NCBI RefSeq assembly: GCF_003336805.1
Contig: NZ_QFWJ01000002.1
Coordinates: 1-64,000 of the forward strand
Source: Marinospirillum perlucidum
GTDB lineage: Bacteria; Pseudomonadota; Gammaproteobacteria; Pseudomonadales; Halomonadaceae
Direction: 5' to 3'
Length of the DNA: 64,000 nucleotides
Position 1 is the stretch's first letter. The number at the start of each line of letters is the position of its first letter. A model generated the notes under the pieces. That model made no database searches. It saw only the letters and a list, made by a program, of their open reading frames with translations, and was not told the origin of the DNA. Shown in pieces: positions 39,495 through 49,951 of the stretch. The translations under genes were made by a program, and so were the position numbers.

Positions 39495-39504
39495 TAGGGG
39501 GCAA

Positions 39505-40695
39505 TTACAGGCCAGCCGCTGATTTCAAAGCTTCGGCCTTGTCCGTCATCTCCCAAGGAAAGGCCATAAAACGATCCTCTCCAACCGTCATTTCGAAGGG
39601 ATTACGTCCGAAATGACCGTAGGCAGCCGTCAAGCGGTACATGGGATGCAGCAAGTCCAGCATGCGGGTAATCGCATAGGGGCGCAGATCAAAGTGCTCT
39701 CTGATCAGGCCGATCAACTTTTCATCACTAACCTTACCGGTTCCAAACGTATTGACCGAAACCGAAGTCGGCTCAGCCACACCGATTGCATAGGAAACCT
39801 GAATTTCACAACGATCGGCCAGCCCGGCGGCCACTAGATTCTTAGCCACATAGCGGCCCGCGTAGGCTGCCGAGCGATCCACCTTGGACGGATCCTTACC
39901 AGAAAAGGCTCCACCGCCATGACGTGCCATGCCGCCATAGGTATCGACAATAATCTTACGTCCGGTCAAACCACAATCGCCAACCGGGCCGCCAATCACA
40001 AACTTGCCAGTTGGGTTGATATGGAAGCGGGTATCCTTGTGCAGTAATTCCTGGGGTAGGGTGTTTTTGACGATCAATTCCATGACCGCTTCCTGCAGAT
40101 CCTTTTGCGATACATCAGGATGATGCTGGGTCGACAGGACAACCGCATCAATGCCGGTTACCTTGCCATTTTCATAACGACAGGTGACCTGACTCTTGGC
40201 ATCCGGACGCAGCCAGTTCAACAAGCCGCTCTTACGGGCTTCGGCCTGGCGCTCCACCAAGCGATGAGCATAGGTGATGGGGGCCGGCATCAACACATCC
40301 GTTTCATTGGAGGCGTAGCCGAACATCAGCCCCTGATCGCCAGCGCCCTGATCTTCAGGCTTCTGCCGATCCACACCCTGGGCAATATCCACCGACTGCT
40401 TACCGATGATATTAATCACCCCACAGGTATCTCCGTCATAGCCCACCTCCGAAGAGGTATAACCAATATCACGAATCACACCGCGAACCAGATCCTCCAG
40501 GTCGACCCAGGCATTGGTGGTGATCTCCCCCCCCACGATAGCCACACCCGTTTTAACCAAGGTCTCGCAAGCTACCCGAGCCTGCTTGTCTTTAGCCAGC
40601 AAGGCATCCAGTACGGCATCGGAAATCTGGTCGGCCAGTTTATCCGGATGACCTTCGGAAACGGATTCGGAGGTAAACAAAGAATACTCACTCAT
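39505..40695 (-). CDS. metK: S-adenosylmethionine synthetase
   Basis: Makes SAM from methionine and ATP. The 396-residue protein has the N-terminal [20 protein letters not shown], the [12 protein letters not shown] hexapeptide region near 119 and [19 protein letters not shown] with the P-loop-like lysine. AGGAG lies upstream of the ATG. It is divergent from tkt; no SAM riboswitch was recognised in the gap. Confidence 0.98.
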   Translation of the reverse strand: MSEYSLFTSESVSEGHPDKLADQISDAVLDALLAKDKQARVACETLVKTGVAIVGGEITTNAWVDLEDLVRGVIRDIGYTSSEVGYDGDTCGVINIIGKQSVDIAQGVDRQKPEDQGAGDQGLMFGYASNETDVLMPAPITYAHRLVERQAEARKSGLLNWLRPDAKSQVTCRYENGKVTGIDAVVLSTQHHPDVSQKDLQEAVMELIVKNTLPQELLHKDTRFHINPTGKFVIGGPVGDCGLTGRKIIVDTYGGMARHGGGAFSGKDPSKVDRSAAYAGRYVAKNLVAAGLADRCEIQVSYAIGVAEPTSVSVNTFGTGKVSDEKLIGLIREHFDLRPYAITRMLDLLHPMYRLTAAYGHFGRNPFEMTVGEDRFMAFPWEMTDKAEALKSAAGL

Positions 40696-40876
40696 AACGG
40701 CGTAAAGCTCCTGACGGCCAAAAATATCCGACTATTCTACCCAGCAAGACAGCCAGGTGCACATGAAAAAAAGCCAGCTTCAGTTGAAGTTTGCTACTGA
40801 AGGGAAGATGCGGGAAAATAGCGCAACTTTCAATTGATCTACAGAACTAACACCCCTGGTGAGGAGAGCAACACCC

Positions 40877-42883
40877 ATGACTTCACGTTTTGATCGTGCC
40901 AATGCCCTGCGTGCGCTGGCCATGGATGCCGTACAAAAAGCCAAATCCGGCCATCCTGGCGCCCCTCTGGGTATGGCTGACATCGCCGAAGTGCTATGGA
41001 ATGATTATTTAAAGCACAACCCCCAGAACCCCAACTGGGCGGATCGTGACCGTTTTGTGCTCTCCAACGGCCACGGCTCCATGCTGATTTACTCGCTGCT
41101 GCACCTGTCCGGCTATGATCTTTCCATCGACGATCTGAAAAACTTCCGTCAGTTGCACAGCAAGACACCCGGGCACCCTGAATATGGCTATACCCCTGGC
41201 GTCGAAACCACAACCGGCCCTCTGGGCCAGGGTGTTGCCAATGCCGTGGGTATGGCTCTGGCAGAAAAGACCCTGGCCGCCCAATTCAATCGCCCAGGTC
41301 ACGAGGTGATTAATCACCACACCTATACTTTTTTGGGTGATGGCTGTCTGATGGAAGGCATTTCCCATGAAGTCTGTTCTCTGGCCGGCACCCTGGGGCT
41401 GGGCAAGCTGATTGCCTTCTACGATGACAATGGCATTTCCATCGATGGCGAAGTGGATGGCTGGTTTACCGACAACACTGCGCAGCGCTTTGAAGCCTAT
41501 AACTGGCAGGTACTGCGGGTTGATGGCCACCAGCCTGACGAGATCAAGGCTGCCATCGAAACTGCTCGCCAGGATAACGAGCGCCCCAGCCTGATCATTT
41601 GCAAAACCATCATCGGTTTTGGCTCCCCCAACAAACAGGGCAAAGAAGATAGTCACGGTGCCCCTCTGGGCGAAGATGAAGTAGCTTTGACTCGCGAGCA
41701 GCTCGGCTGGACCTCAGCGCCTTTTGAAATTCCTGAAGCAATAAGTGCAGAATGGAATGCCTGTGAAAAGGGTGCCCAAGCAGAGCAAAGCTGGCAAAAA
41801 ACCTTTGACGCCTATGCCAAGGCTCACCCTCAACTGGCAGCTGAACTTGAGCGGCGTTTAAAGGGGGATCTACCTGAAGGCTTTACCCAAAAAGCCGATG
41901 ATCTCGTGAAAAAACTCCAGGCCAGCGGTGAAAAGCTTGCCAGCCGTAAAGCCAGCCTGAATGTGCTCAACGAACTGGCCCCTGAACTGCCCGAACTTCT
42001 AGGTGGCTCTGCCGACCTGGCTCCTTCCAATCTGACCTTCTGGAAGGGCGCCCAGGCCATCACCCGTGATGATGCCTCCGGCAACTATATCCATTATGGC
42101 GTTCGCGAATTTGGCATGGCTGCAATCATCAATGGTTTGGCCTTGCATGGCGGCTTTATTCCCTATGGTGCCACCTTCCTGATTTTCATGGAATACGCCC
42201 GCAATGCCCTGCGCATGGCGGCTTTGATGAAGCAACAGCACATTGAAGTCTTTACCCACGATTCCATTGGCCTGGGTGAAGATGGACCTACTCACCAGCC
42301 CATCGAGCAGTTGGCCAGCCTGAGGGGCACACCCAACATGAGCGTCTGGCGTCCAGCCGATGCAGTAGAAACCGCTGCTGCCTGGAAAGCAGCCCTGGAA
42401 CGCAAAGATGGCCCCACAGCTCTGATTTTCTCACGCCAGGGCCTGCCTCATCAGGAGCGTGACAGCGAGCAGCTGGCGGCCATTAGCCGCGGCGGCTACA
42501 TTCTCAAGGACTGTGAAGGCGAACCCGAAGCTATTATTATCTCCAGCGGTTCTGAAATTGCGCTGGCTGTAGAAGCAGCCCAGGTCATGGCCGACAAGGG
42601 ACGCAGGATTCGTGTTGTCAGCCTGCCTTCGGCTGATGTGTTCGAACAACAGGATGCGGCCTACCGCCAGGCTGTTCTCCCTGCCGAAGTCGGCACTCGT
42701 CTGGCCATCGAAGCCTCACATAAAGACTGGTGGTACAAATATGTGGGTCTGGAAGGCAGTGTCATCGGCATGGACACCTTTGGTGAATCCGCGCCAGCAG
42801 ACCAGCTTTTTGAAACCTTTGGTTTCACGCTGGATAATGTAGTCGCACAGCTCGAAGAACTGCTGGAAGGTCTGGACGACTGA
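40877..42883 (+). CDS. tkt: Transketolase
   Basis: Thiamine-diphosphate enzyme of the pentose phosphate pathway. The 668-residue protein shows [19 protein letters not shown] near 23, the TPP motif [12 protein letters not shown] ... DDNGISIDG (about 155-190), and the pyrimidine-binding half with [16 protein letters not shown] and [17 protein letters not shown] at 40877 is chosen, 10 bases after GAGGAG. First gene of tkt-epd-pgk-fba; the gap to epd is two bases. Confidence 0.96.
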   Translation: MTSRFDRANALRALAMDAVQKAKSGHPGAPLGMADIAEVLWNDYLKHNPQNPNWADRDRFVLSNGHGSMLIYSLLHLSGYDLSIDDLKNFRQLHSKTPGHPEYGYTPGVETTTGPLGQGVANAVGMALAEKTLAAQFNRPGHEVINHHTYTFLGDGCLMEGISHEVCSLAGTLGLGKLIAFYDDNGISIDGEVDGWFTDNTAQRFEAYNWQVLRVDGHQPDEIKAAIETARQDNERPSLIICKTIIGFGSPNKQGKEDSHGAPLGEDEVALTREQLGWTSAPFEIPEAISAEWNACEKGAQAEQSWQKTFDAYAKAHPQLAAELERRLKGDLPEGFTQKADDLVKKLQASGEKLASRKASLNVLNELAPELPELLGGSADLAPSNLTFWKGAQAITRDDASGNYIHYGVREFGMAAIINGLALHGGFIPYGATFLIFMEYARNALRMAALMKQQHIEVFTHDSIGLGEDGPTHQPIEQLASLRGTPNMSVWRPADAVETAAAWKAALERKDGPTALIFSRQGLPHQERDSEQLAAISRGGYILKDCEGEPEAIIISSGSEIALAVEAAQVMADKGRRIRVVSLPSADVFEQQDAAYRQAVLPAEVGTRLAIEASHKDWWYKYVGLEGSVIGMDTFGESAPADQLFETFGFTLDNVVAQLEELLEGLDD

Positions 42884-42885
42884 TA

Positions 42886-43923
42886 ATGCCGAGACTGGCA
42901 ATCAATGGTTACGGCCGTATTGGCCAATGCCTGCTTCGCGCTCTCACCGAGCGCGAAGACACCCGCAATCTGGAACTGGTCGCCCTCAATGAGCTTTCAG
43001 ATCCGGAAACCGTTGCCTACCTGACCCGTTATGACACCATTCACGGGCGTTTTCCCGGCCGGGTCAGTATCGACGGGGATCGTTTGGCAATTAACGGCCG
43101 CTCTCTGCAGATCCTTTCGCATGCCCAGCCAGAAGACCTGCCCTGGCGGGATCTTGATATAGATCTGCTTTTGGAATGTTCGGGCAGTTTTCGTGACCGG
43201 GAAACCGCCGAGCGCCACCTGCAGGCTGGCACTAAGCGACTCCTCTTCTCCCAGCCCGCAGAGGCAGATGTAGACGCCACGATTATTTATGGTGTTAACC
43301 ATTCCAGTCTCCAGCCAGCGCACCGGATTGTTTCTGCCGGCTCCTGCACCACCAATTGTGTAGTGCCCCTGTTGCAGCTTCTGGATTCCAATCTGGGTAT
43401 TGAACATGGCACCACCACGACCATTCATTCAGCCATGAACGATCAACCGGTCAGTGATGCCTACCATCAAAACAACCTTCGCCTGACACGCTCGGCCATG
43501 GCCTCGATCATCCCGGTTGATACGGGTTTGGCCCGCGGCATCAGCCGTCTGCTGCCTCACCTGGATGGCCGCATTGAAAGCCTGCATCTACGGGTGCCGA
43601 CGCTGAATGTCTCGGCGATGGATCTGACTCTCTGCCTGCAAAGAGACACCAGTGTCGATGAAATCAACCAGCTGCTGCTGACTGCCAGCCAAGGGCCATT
43701 AAAAGGCATTCTCGGCTACACTGAAGAACCTCATGCTTCGGTAGACTTTAATCACGATCCCCATTCCGGCATTCTCGATGCCACCCAGACACGGGTTTCC
43801 GGCAAACGCCTGGTAAAACTTCTCTGCTGGTTTGACAACGAATGGGGCTTTGCCAACCGCATGCTGGATGTTGCCCAGCATTGGTTAAACTCAACACTTT
43901 CCAAGAATCACGAACAGCAATAA
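42886..43923 (+). CDS. epd: Erythrose-4-phosphate dehydrogenase
   Basis: Oxidises erythrose-4-phosphate to 4-phosphoerythronate for pyridoxal phosphate synthesis. The 345-residue GAPDH-like protein has the NAD-binding INGYGRIGQ, nucleophile C154 in SAGSCTTNC and H181 in [14 protein letters not shown]. The latter, with [10 protein letters not shown] and [13 protein letters not shown], matches Epd rather than glycolytic GAPDH. Position between tkt and pgk agrees with E. coli and Pseudomonas epd. A residual GAPDH activity cannot be excluded. Confidence 0.92.
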   Translation: MPRLAINGYGRIGQCLLRALTEREDTRNLELVALNELSDPETVAYLTRYDTIHGRFPGRVSIDGDRLAINGRSLQILSHAQPEDLPWRDLDIDLLLECSGSFRDRETAERHLQAGTKRLLFSQPAEADVDATIIYGVNHSSLQPAHRIVSAGSCTTNCVVPLLQLLDSNLGIEHGTTTTIHSAMNDQPVSDAYHQNNLRLTRSAMASIIPVDTGLARGISRLLPHLDGRIESLHLRVPTLNVSAMDLTLCLQRDTSVDEINQLLLTASQGPLKGILGYTEEPHASVDFNHDPHSGILDATQTRVSGKRLVKLLCWFDNEWGFANRMLDVAQHWLNSTLSKNHEQQ

Positions 43924-43937
43924 TTAGAGGACGACCC

Positions 43938-45101
43938 ATGCAAGTCACCAAAATGACCGATCTGGATTTAGCCGGCAAACGAGTACTCATCCGCGAAGAC
44001 CTGAATGTGCCCGTCAAAGATGGCAAGGTCACCTCCGATGCCCGCATTCGCGCCAGCCTGCAAACCATCAAGGCGGCCAAGGATGCTGGAGCAGCTATAC
44101 TGCTCATGTCCCACCTGGGCCGCCCCGAAGAAGGGGTTGCCGACGACAAGAATTCCCTGGCACCGGTAGCAGAGCATCTTTCCGGCCTTCTGGGCCAGGA
44201 GGTCAAATTGGTTAAAGACTATCTCGACGGCGTGGAGGTGACTGCCGGGGAAGTCGTCCTGCTGGAAAATGTGCGCTTCAACAAGGGCGAGAAGAAAGAT
44301 GACGAAGCCCTGTCAAAAAAATATGCCGCTCTCTGTGATGTTTATGTGATGGATGCCTTTGGTACCGCCCACCGTGCTCAGGCTTCGACTCATGGCGTTG
44401 CCCGCTTTGCCCCGGTTGCTTGTGCCGGTCTGCTGCTGGCCGCAGAACTGGAAGCCCTGCAAAAAGCTCTGGCTGAACCGGCTCGCCCCCTGGTGGCGAT
44501 CGTGGGAGGCTCCAAGGTTTCCACCAAGCTGGAAGTTCTCAATGCGCTTTCCGACAAGTGTGATCAATTGATCGTGGGTGGCGGTATTGCCAATACCTTC
44601 CTGGCCGCGGCGGGCAAGCCTGTTGGCAAGTCGCTCTATGAAGCCGATCTAGTCGATCAAGCCAAAGCCCTGCTCAACAAAGTCGATGTACCCCTGCCTT
44701 CTGATGTCGTCGTGGCCAAGGAATTCTCCGAAAATGCCGAAGCAACGATCAAGTCGGCCGATGATGTTGAAGAAGATGACATGATCCTGGATATCGGTCC
44801 CCAGTCTGCAGCAGCCTTGTCTGTCCTGCTCAAGGACGCAGGCACTATTCTCTGGAACGGCCCGGTTGGGGTTTTTGAAATCCAGCAATTCAGCAGTGGC
44901 ACCCAGGTGCTCTCCAAGGCGATTGCCGAAAGCAATGGCTTCTCCATTGCCGGTGGAGGTGATACCCTCGCCGCCATCGATCAGTTTGCCATTGCTGATC
45001 AGGTTTCCTACATCTCCACAGGTGGCGGTGCTTTCCTGGAATATGTTGAAGGCAAAACCCTGCCTGCGGTGGCTGCGCTTGAGGCAGCGGCCAAGCAGTA
45101 A
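43938..45101 (+). CDS. pgk: Phosphoglycerate kinase
   Basis: Transfers phosphate between 1,3-bisphosphoglycerate and ADP. The 387-residue protein has [14 protein letters not shown] near 18-31, [26 protein letters not shown] and the C-terminal GGGDTLAA nucleotide segment. ATG at 43938 is chosen, with AGAGGA six bases upstream; the longer frame overlaps epd. Gap to epd is 14 bases. Confidence 0.97.
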   Translation: MQVTKMTDLDLAGKRVLIREDLNVPVKDGKVTSDARIRASLQTIKAAKDAGAAILLMSHLGRPEEGVADDKNSLAPVAEHLSGLLGQEVKLVKDYLDGVEVTAGEVVLLENVRFNKGEKKDDEALSKKYAALCDVYVMDAFGTAHRAQASTHGVARFAPVACAGLLLAAELEALQKALAEPARPLVAIVGGSKVSTKLEVLNALSDKCDQLIVGGGIANTFLAAAGKPVGKSLYEADLVDQAKALLNKVDVPLPSDVVVAKEFSENAEATIKSADDVEEDDMILDIGPQSAAALSVLLKDAGTILWNGPVGVFEIQQFSSGTQVLSKAIAESNGFSIAGGGDTLAAIDQFAIADQVSYISTGGGAFLEYVEGKTLPAVAALEAAAKQ

Positions 45102-45114
45102 ATTTGATCATCAG

Positions 45115-45156
45115 GCTCGGGGCTAGAGTGGCGGTTATTTGCCCACCCCGAGCTTT
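45115..45156 (+). terminator. Possible attenuator between pgk and fba
   Basis: GCTCGGGG (45115-45122) pairs with CCCCGAGC (45146-45153) and is followed by TTT then mixed bases. The T-run is short, so partial termination or message stabilisation is more likely than full termination. Confidence 0.45.
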
Positions 45157-45203
45157 CTGTAAACGTGAAGCTATTTAACCCGTTAACTGAAAGGTAAATA
45201 ATC

Positions 45204-46268
45204 ATGGCTCTTATTTCCATGCGCCAACTGCTGGATCATGCCGCCGAACACGGCTATGGCGTTCCAGCATTCAACGTCAACAATCTGGAGCAGATGCGCG
45301 CCATCATGGAAGCGGCCAATCGTACCGATTCCCCGGTGATCGTGCAGGCTTCTGCCGGTGCCCGCAAATACGCAGGTGCACCCTTCTTGCGTCACCTGAT
45401 TCTGGCTGCTATCGAGGAATTCCCTCATATCCCCGTGTGTATGCACCAGGATCATGGTACCAGCCCCAGCGTCTGCCAGCGTTCCATTCAACTGGGTTTC
45501 AGCTCGGTCATGATGGATGGTTCTCTAGGCACTGATGGCAAAACACCCACCAGCTATGACTACAACGTGGACGTCACTCGCAAGACAGTGGATATGGCTC
45601 ATGCCTGCGGTGTTTCCGTGGAAGGTGAGCTGGGCTGTCTGGGCAGCCTGGAAACCGGCCAAGCTGGTGAAGAAGATGGCGTAGGTGCTGAAGGCACGCT
45701 GAGCCACGAACAGATGCTGACCGACCCGGAAGAAGCCGCTGATTTCGTCAAGCAAACCGGTGTGGATGCTCTGGCTATTGCCATCGGCACCAGCCACGGG
45801 GCCTACAAGTTTACCAAGCCCCCCACCGGCGACACTCTGGCGATCAGTCGAATCAAGGAAATCCACGCACGTATTCCTCACACCCACCTGGTGATGCACG
45901 GCTCTTCATCCGTTCCCCAAGACTGGCTGGAAATCATCAATGAATTCGGCGGTGAAATCCCGGAAACCTACGGGGTACCTGTCGAGGAAATCGTGGAAGG
46001 CATCAAGCATGGTGTTCGCAAGGTAAATATCGACACCGACCTGCGCCTGGCTTCAACCGGTGCTATCCGTCGCTTCCTGGCTGAAAACCCGGCCGAGTTT
46101 GACCCGCGCAAATACCTGAAGGTATCCCAGCACGCCATGGCTGATGTTTGTATCAATCGCTATGAAGCCTTTGGTACGGCCGGTCATGCCAGCAAGATCC
46201 GCGCGATCCGCCTGGATGACATGGCAGAACGCTACCTGAGAGGCGAACTGGAACCCCAGATTAACTAA
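45204..46268 (+). CDS. fba: Class II fructose-bisphosphate aldolase
   Basis: Zinc-dependent aldolase of glycolysis, gluconeogenesis and pentose metabolism. The 354-residue protein has [12 protein letters not shown], the metal site HQDHGTS with the histidine near 79-82, [18 protein letters not shown] and [10 protein letters not shown]. The sequence is of the type seen in Pseudomonas and Calvin-cycle organisms. Ends the tkt-epd-pgk-fba group at a strong terminator. Confidence 0.96.
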   Translation: MALISMRQLLDHAAEHGYGVPAFNVNNLEQMRAIMEAANRTDSPVIVQASAGARKYAGAPFLRHLILAAIEEFPHIPVCMHQDHGTSPSVCQRSIQLGFSSVMMDGSLGTDGKTPTSYDYNVDVTRKTVDMAHACGVSVEGELGCLGSLETGQAGEEDGVGAEGTLSHEQMLTDPEEAADFVKQTGVDALAIAIGTSHGAYKFTKPPTGDTLAISRIKEIHARIPHTHLVMHGSSSVPQDWLEIINEFGGEIPETYGVPVEEIVEGIKHGVRKVNIDTDLRLASTGAIRRFLAENPAEFDPRKYLKVSQHAMADVCINRYEAFGTAGHASKIRAIRLDDMAERYLRGELEPQIN

Positions 46269-46274
46269 GCCTTG

Positions 46275-46315
46275 AAAAAAGCCCCGGCAGAATTTTTTTG
46301 CCGGGGCTTTTTGTT
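46275..46315. terminator. Bidirectional terminator after fba
   Basis: Stem GCCCCGGCA (46281-46289) and TGCCGGGGC (46299-46307), flanked by A6 on the left and T5 on the right. It can end fba on plus and the globin/GGDEF transcript on minus. Confidence 0.9.
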
Positions 46316-46328
46316 AATGATCTGAACC

Positions 46329-46766
46329 TCACTCGCGGGTGCGACTAAGCTCGGCTGGCATCCACAGGCTTTGCATCACATAGGCTTTGAATTCTTCCGT
46401 ATAGTCCTGCTGATCCAGCGCTTGCTGCATGCAAGCCAACCAGGCATCTCTTTCCTGGGGCCCTATATCCAGGTGTGCATGAGCCTGGGGAATCACTATA
46501 GAGCCATACTTATCCTGGTAGCGCTTGGGCCCACCCAGCCAGCCAAACAAAAACCAGCTCAGCTTGTCTTCTGACTCACTCAGATCTTCCTTGTGCATTG
46601 CACGAATACCTGCCGCCTCGGGCAGAGACTCCATGGCCTGGTAAAAGGCCCGACATAGCTTGCGAATGCCTTCTTCACCGCCAGCAGCCTGGTAGGAAAC
46701 ATCCTCCTCACCAAAATAACGGCCGGTGAGAGGATCACGAATTTTTTTGGGTCGATTGGGCAGCAT
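46329..46766 (-). CDS. Group II truncated haemoglobin
   Basis: Haem protein of the 2-on-2 globin fold, members of which bind O2 or NO or take part in redox stress. The 145-residue product has the B10-type tyrosine in AFYQAM (Y42), GWLGGPKRYQDKYG, the likely proximal histidine H98 in AHAHLDIG and the G8 tryptophan W109 characteristic of group II. Its N-terminus overlaps the end of the upstream GGDEF/EAL gene by 32 bases, so both are probably on one transcript. The ribosome site is weak, which fits coupling. Confidence 0.88.
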   Translation of the reverse strand: MLPNRPKKIRDPLTGRYFGEEDVSYQAAGGEEGIRKLCRAFYQAMESLPEAAGIRAMHKEDLSESEDKLSWFLFGWLGGPKRYQDKYGSIVIPQAHAHLDIGPQERDAWLACMQQALDQQDYTEEFKAYVMQSLWMPAELSRTRE

Positions 46767-48498
46767 TGAGTAACTCGATTAATTCATTCAGTGGCAGTGG
46801 ATAACTGATGTAATAACCCTGACCCAGATGACAGCCGGCTTTTTCCAGAAGATCTCGTTGCAGGCGTGTTTCAACACCTTCAGCGACTACTTTCATCCCC
46901 AAGCCCTGGCCCAGGCCAATCACTGCAGAGATGATACTGGTATTGCTGTCAGCCGAAACCAGATCACTGACAAAAGTCTGGTCGATTTTCAGGGTATTAA
47001 CGGGAAAATTACGCAAATAAGCCATGGATGAATAGCCGGTACCGAAATCATCAATGGCCAGGCGAACACCCAGATCTCGCAAGCCTCGCATGGTTTCTAT
47101 AGCTTCATCCGCCTTATCCACCACCATGCTCTCGGTAATTTCCAGTTCCACCTGTTCAGGGAGAATGCCGGTTTCCTCGATGGCTTCCTGCACCAATTCC
47201 TTAAGACCAGGACGTTGAAACTGGCGCATGGAAAGATTGACAGCGATCTGCAGCGGATAACCCAGGGCCTTGCTGGCAGTAACCGTATCCCGCAAAGCCT
47301 GGAAGAGTATCCAACGGCCCAGCGGATTAATCATCCCGGTATCTTCGGCCAGAGGAATAAACTCGCCCGGGGTAATCATGCCTTCATCCGTCGGCCAGCG
47401 AATCAAGGCCTCCATACCACTGATTCGGCCTGTATCCAGCTCCTGTTTGGGCTGGTAGTAGAGTACAAATTCCTCCCGGGCGATGGCATTTCTCATCCTG
47501 GCTTCCAAGCGTACTCTTTTGGCACTGCTGACATTGAGATCATCGGAAAAGAAGCGGTAACCGCCCTTGCCTTCTTTTTTTACCTTATTAAGTGCTGACT
47601 CGGCGCACTGCAGCAAGGCATCCTCATTATCGGCATTGTCCGGGTAGACAGCCAGACCCAGGCTGGCAGAGATGTAAATTTCCTCACCCTGGACATAGAA
47701 GGGAGCTTCCAGTGCTTTAAGCAGCCGCTCTGCAACGATACCGGCATCATCGGGTCTGCGCAGTTCACTCAAAACAAAGGAAAAATCATCCCCACCCATG
47801 CGTGAAAGCAGATCGGCATCCCTTTCCTGGCGTTGTTCCTGGCGGGCCAAGAGGTCAGTCCGGCGAATTCCACCCTGCAAGCGTTGGGCTATTTCCACCA
47901 ATAATTGATCACCTGCCTCAAAGCCAAAGGCATCGTTGATCAGTTTAAAGCGGTCCAGGTTGAGCAAAACCAAGCCCGTGCGTGAATTGTGCCGGGTAGA
48001 AATATTGAATTCATGACCCAGACGGTTGCGAAACAGCATGCGGTTGGGCAGATCGGTCAGAGGGTCGTAATGGGTCAGGCGCTCCAGGTCGGCCAGAGAT
48101 TGACGCTGTTCGGAAAGGTCACTGAAAAGTGCAAAATAATTCTGAATGCGCCCCTCGCCATCCTTGATGGCCTCAACACTTAGATGCTGCAGATAGGCCG
48201 TTCCATCCGGGTGGTAATCCCAGACCTCGCCTTCCCAGATGCCCTGTTCTTCCAGACTTTTCCAGATTTTGCGGTAAAAGTCCGGTTTGTAGCGACCGGA
48301 ATGATTGAGGTCGGCCGTCCTTCCCAGTGCATCGGCCACCGCTACCCCGGTCAGGGCCTGATAAGCAGGGTTCACATAGATGATGCGCTTTTCTGCATCG
48401 GTAATTACCAAGGCGTGACGGATCTTCTTGGCAAGCGCAGCAAGCAGAGGGTCACCTAAAACCTGATAATGCATGTCATCCTTTCTCCTATCATCCAT
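46735..48498 (-). CDS. PAS-GGDEF-EAL cyclic-di-GMP enzyme (1)
   Basis: Soluble 587-residue protein with a PAS domain (about 20-125), a GGDEF domain (about 150-310) and an EAL domain (about 325-575). The GGDEF signature reads GGDDF, so cyclase activity is doubtful. The EAL domain keeps EALIRW, AVNLS, ELEITES, DDFGTGYSS, the lysine of LKIDQTF and AEGVET, so phosphodiesterase activity is expected. No membrane segment is present. The ATG at 48498 is preferred, GGAG being six bases upstream; an ATG four codons earlier and another eight codons later also exist. Co-transcription with a globin hints at a gas or redox signal, as inference. Confidence 0.9.
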   Translation of the reverse strand: MDDRRKDDMHYQVLGDPLLAALAKKIRHALVITDAEKRIIYVNPAYQALTGVAVADALGRTADLNHSGRYKPDFYRKIWKSLEEQGIWEGEVWDYHPDGTAYLQHLSVEAIKDGEGRIQNYFALFSDLSEQRQSLADLERLTHYDPLTDLPNRMLFRNRLGHEFNISTRHNSRTGLVLLNLDRFKLINDAFGFEAGDQLLVEIAQRLQGGIRRTDLLARQEQRQERDADLLSRMGGDDFSFVLSELRRPDDAGIVAERLLKALEAPFYVQGEEIYISASLGLAVYPDNADNEDALLQCAESALNKVKKEGKGGYRFFSDDLNVSSAKRVRLEARMRNAIAREEFVLYYQPKQELDTGRISGMEALIRWPTDEGMITPGEFIPLAEDTGMINPLGRWILFQALRDTVTASKALGYPLQIAVNLSMRQFQRPGLKELVQEAIEETGILPEQVELEITESMVVDKADEAIETMRGLRDLGVRLAIDDFGTGYSSMAYLRNFPVNTLKIDQTFVSDLVSADSNTSIISAVIGLGQGLGMKVVAEGVETRLQRDLLEKAGCHLGQGYYISYPLPLNELIELLNAAQSTQKNS

Positions 48499-48558
48499 AG
48501 ACCTCTCCATAAACCCTGCGTTAATCAGGCATTAAATTAGCAGTAATCGTCGCTGCTG

Positions 48559-49467
48559 TCATGAATCTGACTGCGAAGCTTCCAACTCCTGTTTTAATTG
48601 TGCAATCTTGGCATCTTTGTGAGCCCAGATATCACCAATCCAGGCATGGAATTCCTTACGAAATTCACGATCCTCCTGGTAATCCCCCTCACACATTCTG
48701 GCTGGCAGTGGCTGTTGTTCCAGATCGATAATCACCCGGCCAACCTGACCACTGAGAAGCTCCCAAAAAGTTGGCGGCTTATCGCCAGGGTAGACCAGAG
48801 TGACATCCAGCAGGCTATCCAGCTGCTTGCCCATGGCCTTGAGCGTAAAGGCAACACCGCCTGACTTGGGTTTCAGAAGATAACGATAGGGTGAGTTTTG
48901 ACGCTCCTGCTTAGCAGGTGTAAAACGTGTGCCTTCCAGATAATTAACCAGGGAAACGGCTCGTCCCTGCAAACGATCACAAGCCTTGCGCGTAATCTCC
49001 AGGTCCTTACCCCGCAAGCGAGGGTTCTTGGCCAGCTGTTCTTTGGTATAGCGCCGCATGAACGGGTATTCCAACGCCCACCAGGCTAACCCCAGGAAAG
49101 GCACATAAATCAGGTCGCGCTTGAGAAAGAAGGTAAAGAAAGGTGCCTTGCCGTGAATAGCTGCGATCAAGGCGGGAATATCGACCCAGGTTTGATGGTT
49201 GCTGATCACCAGAATGGATTTATCCCGGCTCAGTTGCTGCTGACCGCGAATATCCCAATAGGTGGGTGTCAGGTAGCGAAAAATCCAGACATTAATCGTT
49301 GCCCAGGTGCTGGCAATCCAGCGTACCGCTTCAAACAGGCGGTCACGAACCGCTCTGACCGGAATCACAAATTTCAGCAGGGCTAACAGCAGCATGGGCA
49401 GCATGCCCGCCAGTGTGTTGATTAAAAGGAGACTGGAGGTCAGTATCCCTATCAGCAGATGTCGCAT
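48559..49467 (-). CDS. PlsC-type acyltransferase (YihG-like)
   Basis: Membrane acyltransferase probably acting on lysophospholipid. The 302-residue protein has hydrophobic helices at about 5-40, the catalytic NHQTWVD (HX4D) near 85-95, FMRRYTKEQL, and the substrate motif YLEGTRFTPAK near 175. It resembles YihG of E. coli, proposed to be a second lysophosphatidate acyltransferase. ATG at 49467 follows AGGAAGAAG; the open frame begins four codons earlier at a TTG. Confidence 0.87.
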   Translation of the reverse strand: MRHLLIGILTSSLLLINTLAGMLPMLLLALLKFVIPVRAVRDRLFEAVRWIASTWATINVWIFRYLTPTYWDIRGQQQLSRDKSILVISNHQTWVDIPALIAAIHGKAPFFTFFLKRDLIYVPFLGLAWWALEYPFMRRYTKEQLAKNPRLRGKDLEITRKACDRLQGRAVSLVNYLEGTRFTPAKQERQNSPYRYLLKPKSGGVAFTLKAMGKQLDSLLDVTLVYPGDKPPTFWELLSGQVGRVIIDLEQQPLPARMCEGDYQEDREFRKEFHAWIGDIWAHKDAKIAQLKQELEASQSDS

Positions 49468-49556
49468 CTTCTTCCTCAAGGCGTTATTCTCATTAATAAT
49501 TTGATAGAAAGCAGATTAAACCTACCAAATATATGTTATTTTTCAGGAGTCGTTGA

Positions 49557-49931
49557 ATGGCATCAATGCAAGACCAACTCCGTCGTCTGGTCTATTCTAC
49601 CGAGCAGGGCGATATCTGTCCTGCCTGCCAGGAATCAAAAAATGCGTGCCGCTGTGACGAGCTGGCCGATACTGAGCATCTGCAGGAGCTCGATGGTATC
49701 GTTCGCATCCGCCGCGAAACCTCGGGGCGTAAGGGCAAGGGCGTGACAACCATTACCGGCGTCCCTCTGCCCAAGGACGAATTAAAACAACTGGCCGCCA
49801 GTCTGAAGAAACGCTGTGGTACCGGGGGAGCCCTCAAAGACCGGGTGATTGAAATTCAGGGCGACCAGCGTCAATTGCTACGCCAGCTACTGGAAGACAA
49901 GGGTTTTAAAGTCAAGTTAGCTGGCGGCTGA
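49557..49931 (+). CDS. yciH: SUI1/eIF1-like translation factor (YciH family)
   Basis: A 124-residue homologue of eukaryotic eIF1; in E. coli YciH has been linked to initiation fidelity and stress. The C-terminal half carries the SUI1 fold with the KGKGVTTITGVPL, LKKRCGTGGALKDRVIEIQGDQR and final KVKLAGG. The N-terminal half has a cysteine cluster CPAC and CRC (about 21-34) likely to bind a metal. GGAG is seven bases before the ATG. It is 20 bases upstream of a PAS-GGDEF-EAL gene. Confidence 0.92.
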   Translation: MASMQDQLRRLVYSTEQGDICPACQESKNACRCDELADTEHLQELDGIVRIRRETSGRKGKGVTTITGVPLPKDELKQLAASLKKRCGTGGALKDRVIEIQGDQRQLLRQLLEDKGFKVKLAGG

Positions 49932-49945
49932 ACAACAACAAGAGA
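49931..49945 (+). promoter_or_regulatory. A-rich Hfq/Crc-type motif at a ribosome site
   Basis: AACAACAACAAGAG directly precedes the AGCAGG ribosome site of the next gene. It fits the AAnAAnAA pattern bound by Hfq with Crc in Pseudomonas. Given the CrcZ-like RNA in the same window, this gene is a candidate for catabolite repression of translation. Confidence 0.5.
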
Positions 49946-49951
49946 GCAGGT

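Noticed and set aside
40696-40876. SAM-type riboswitch between metK and tkt
   Set aside because: Only a short palindrome (CTTCAGTTGAAG) is seen; none of the conserved cores of known SAM riboswitches could be recognised.
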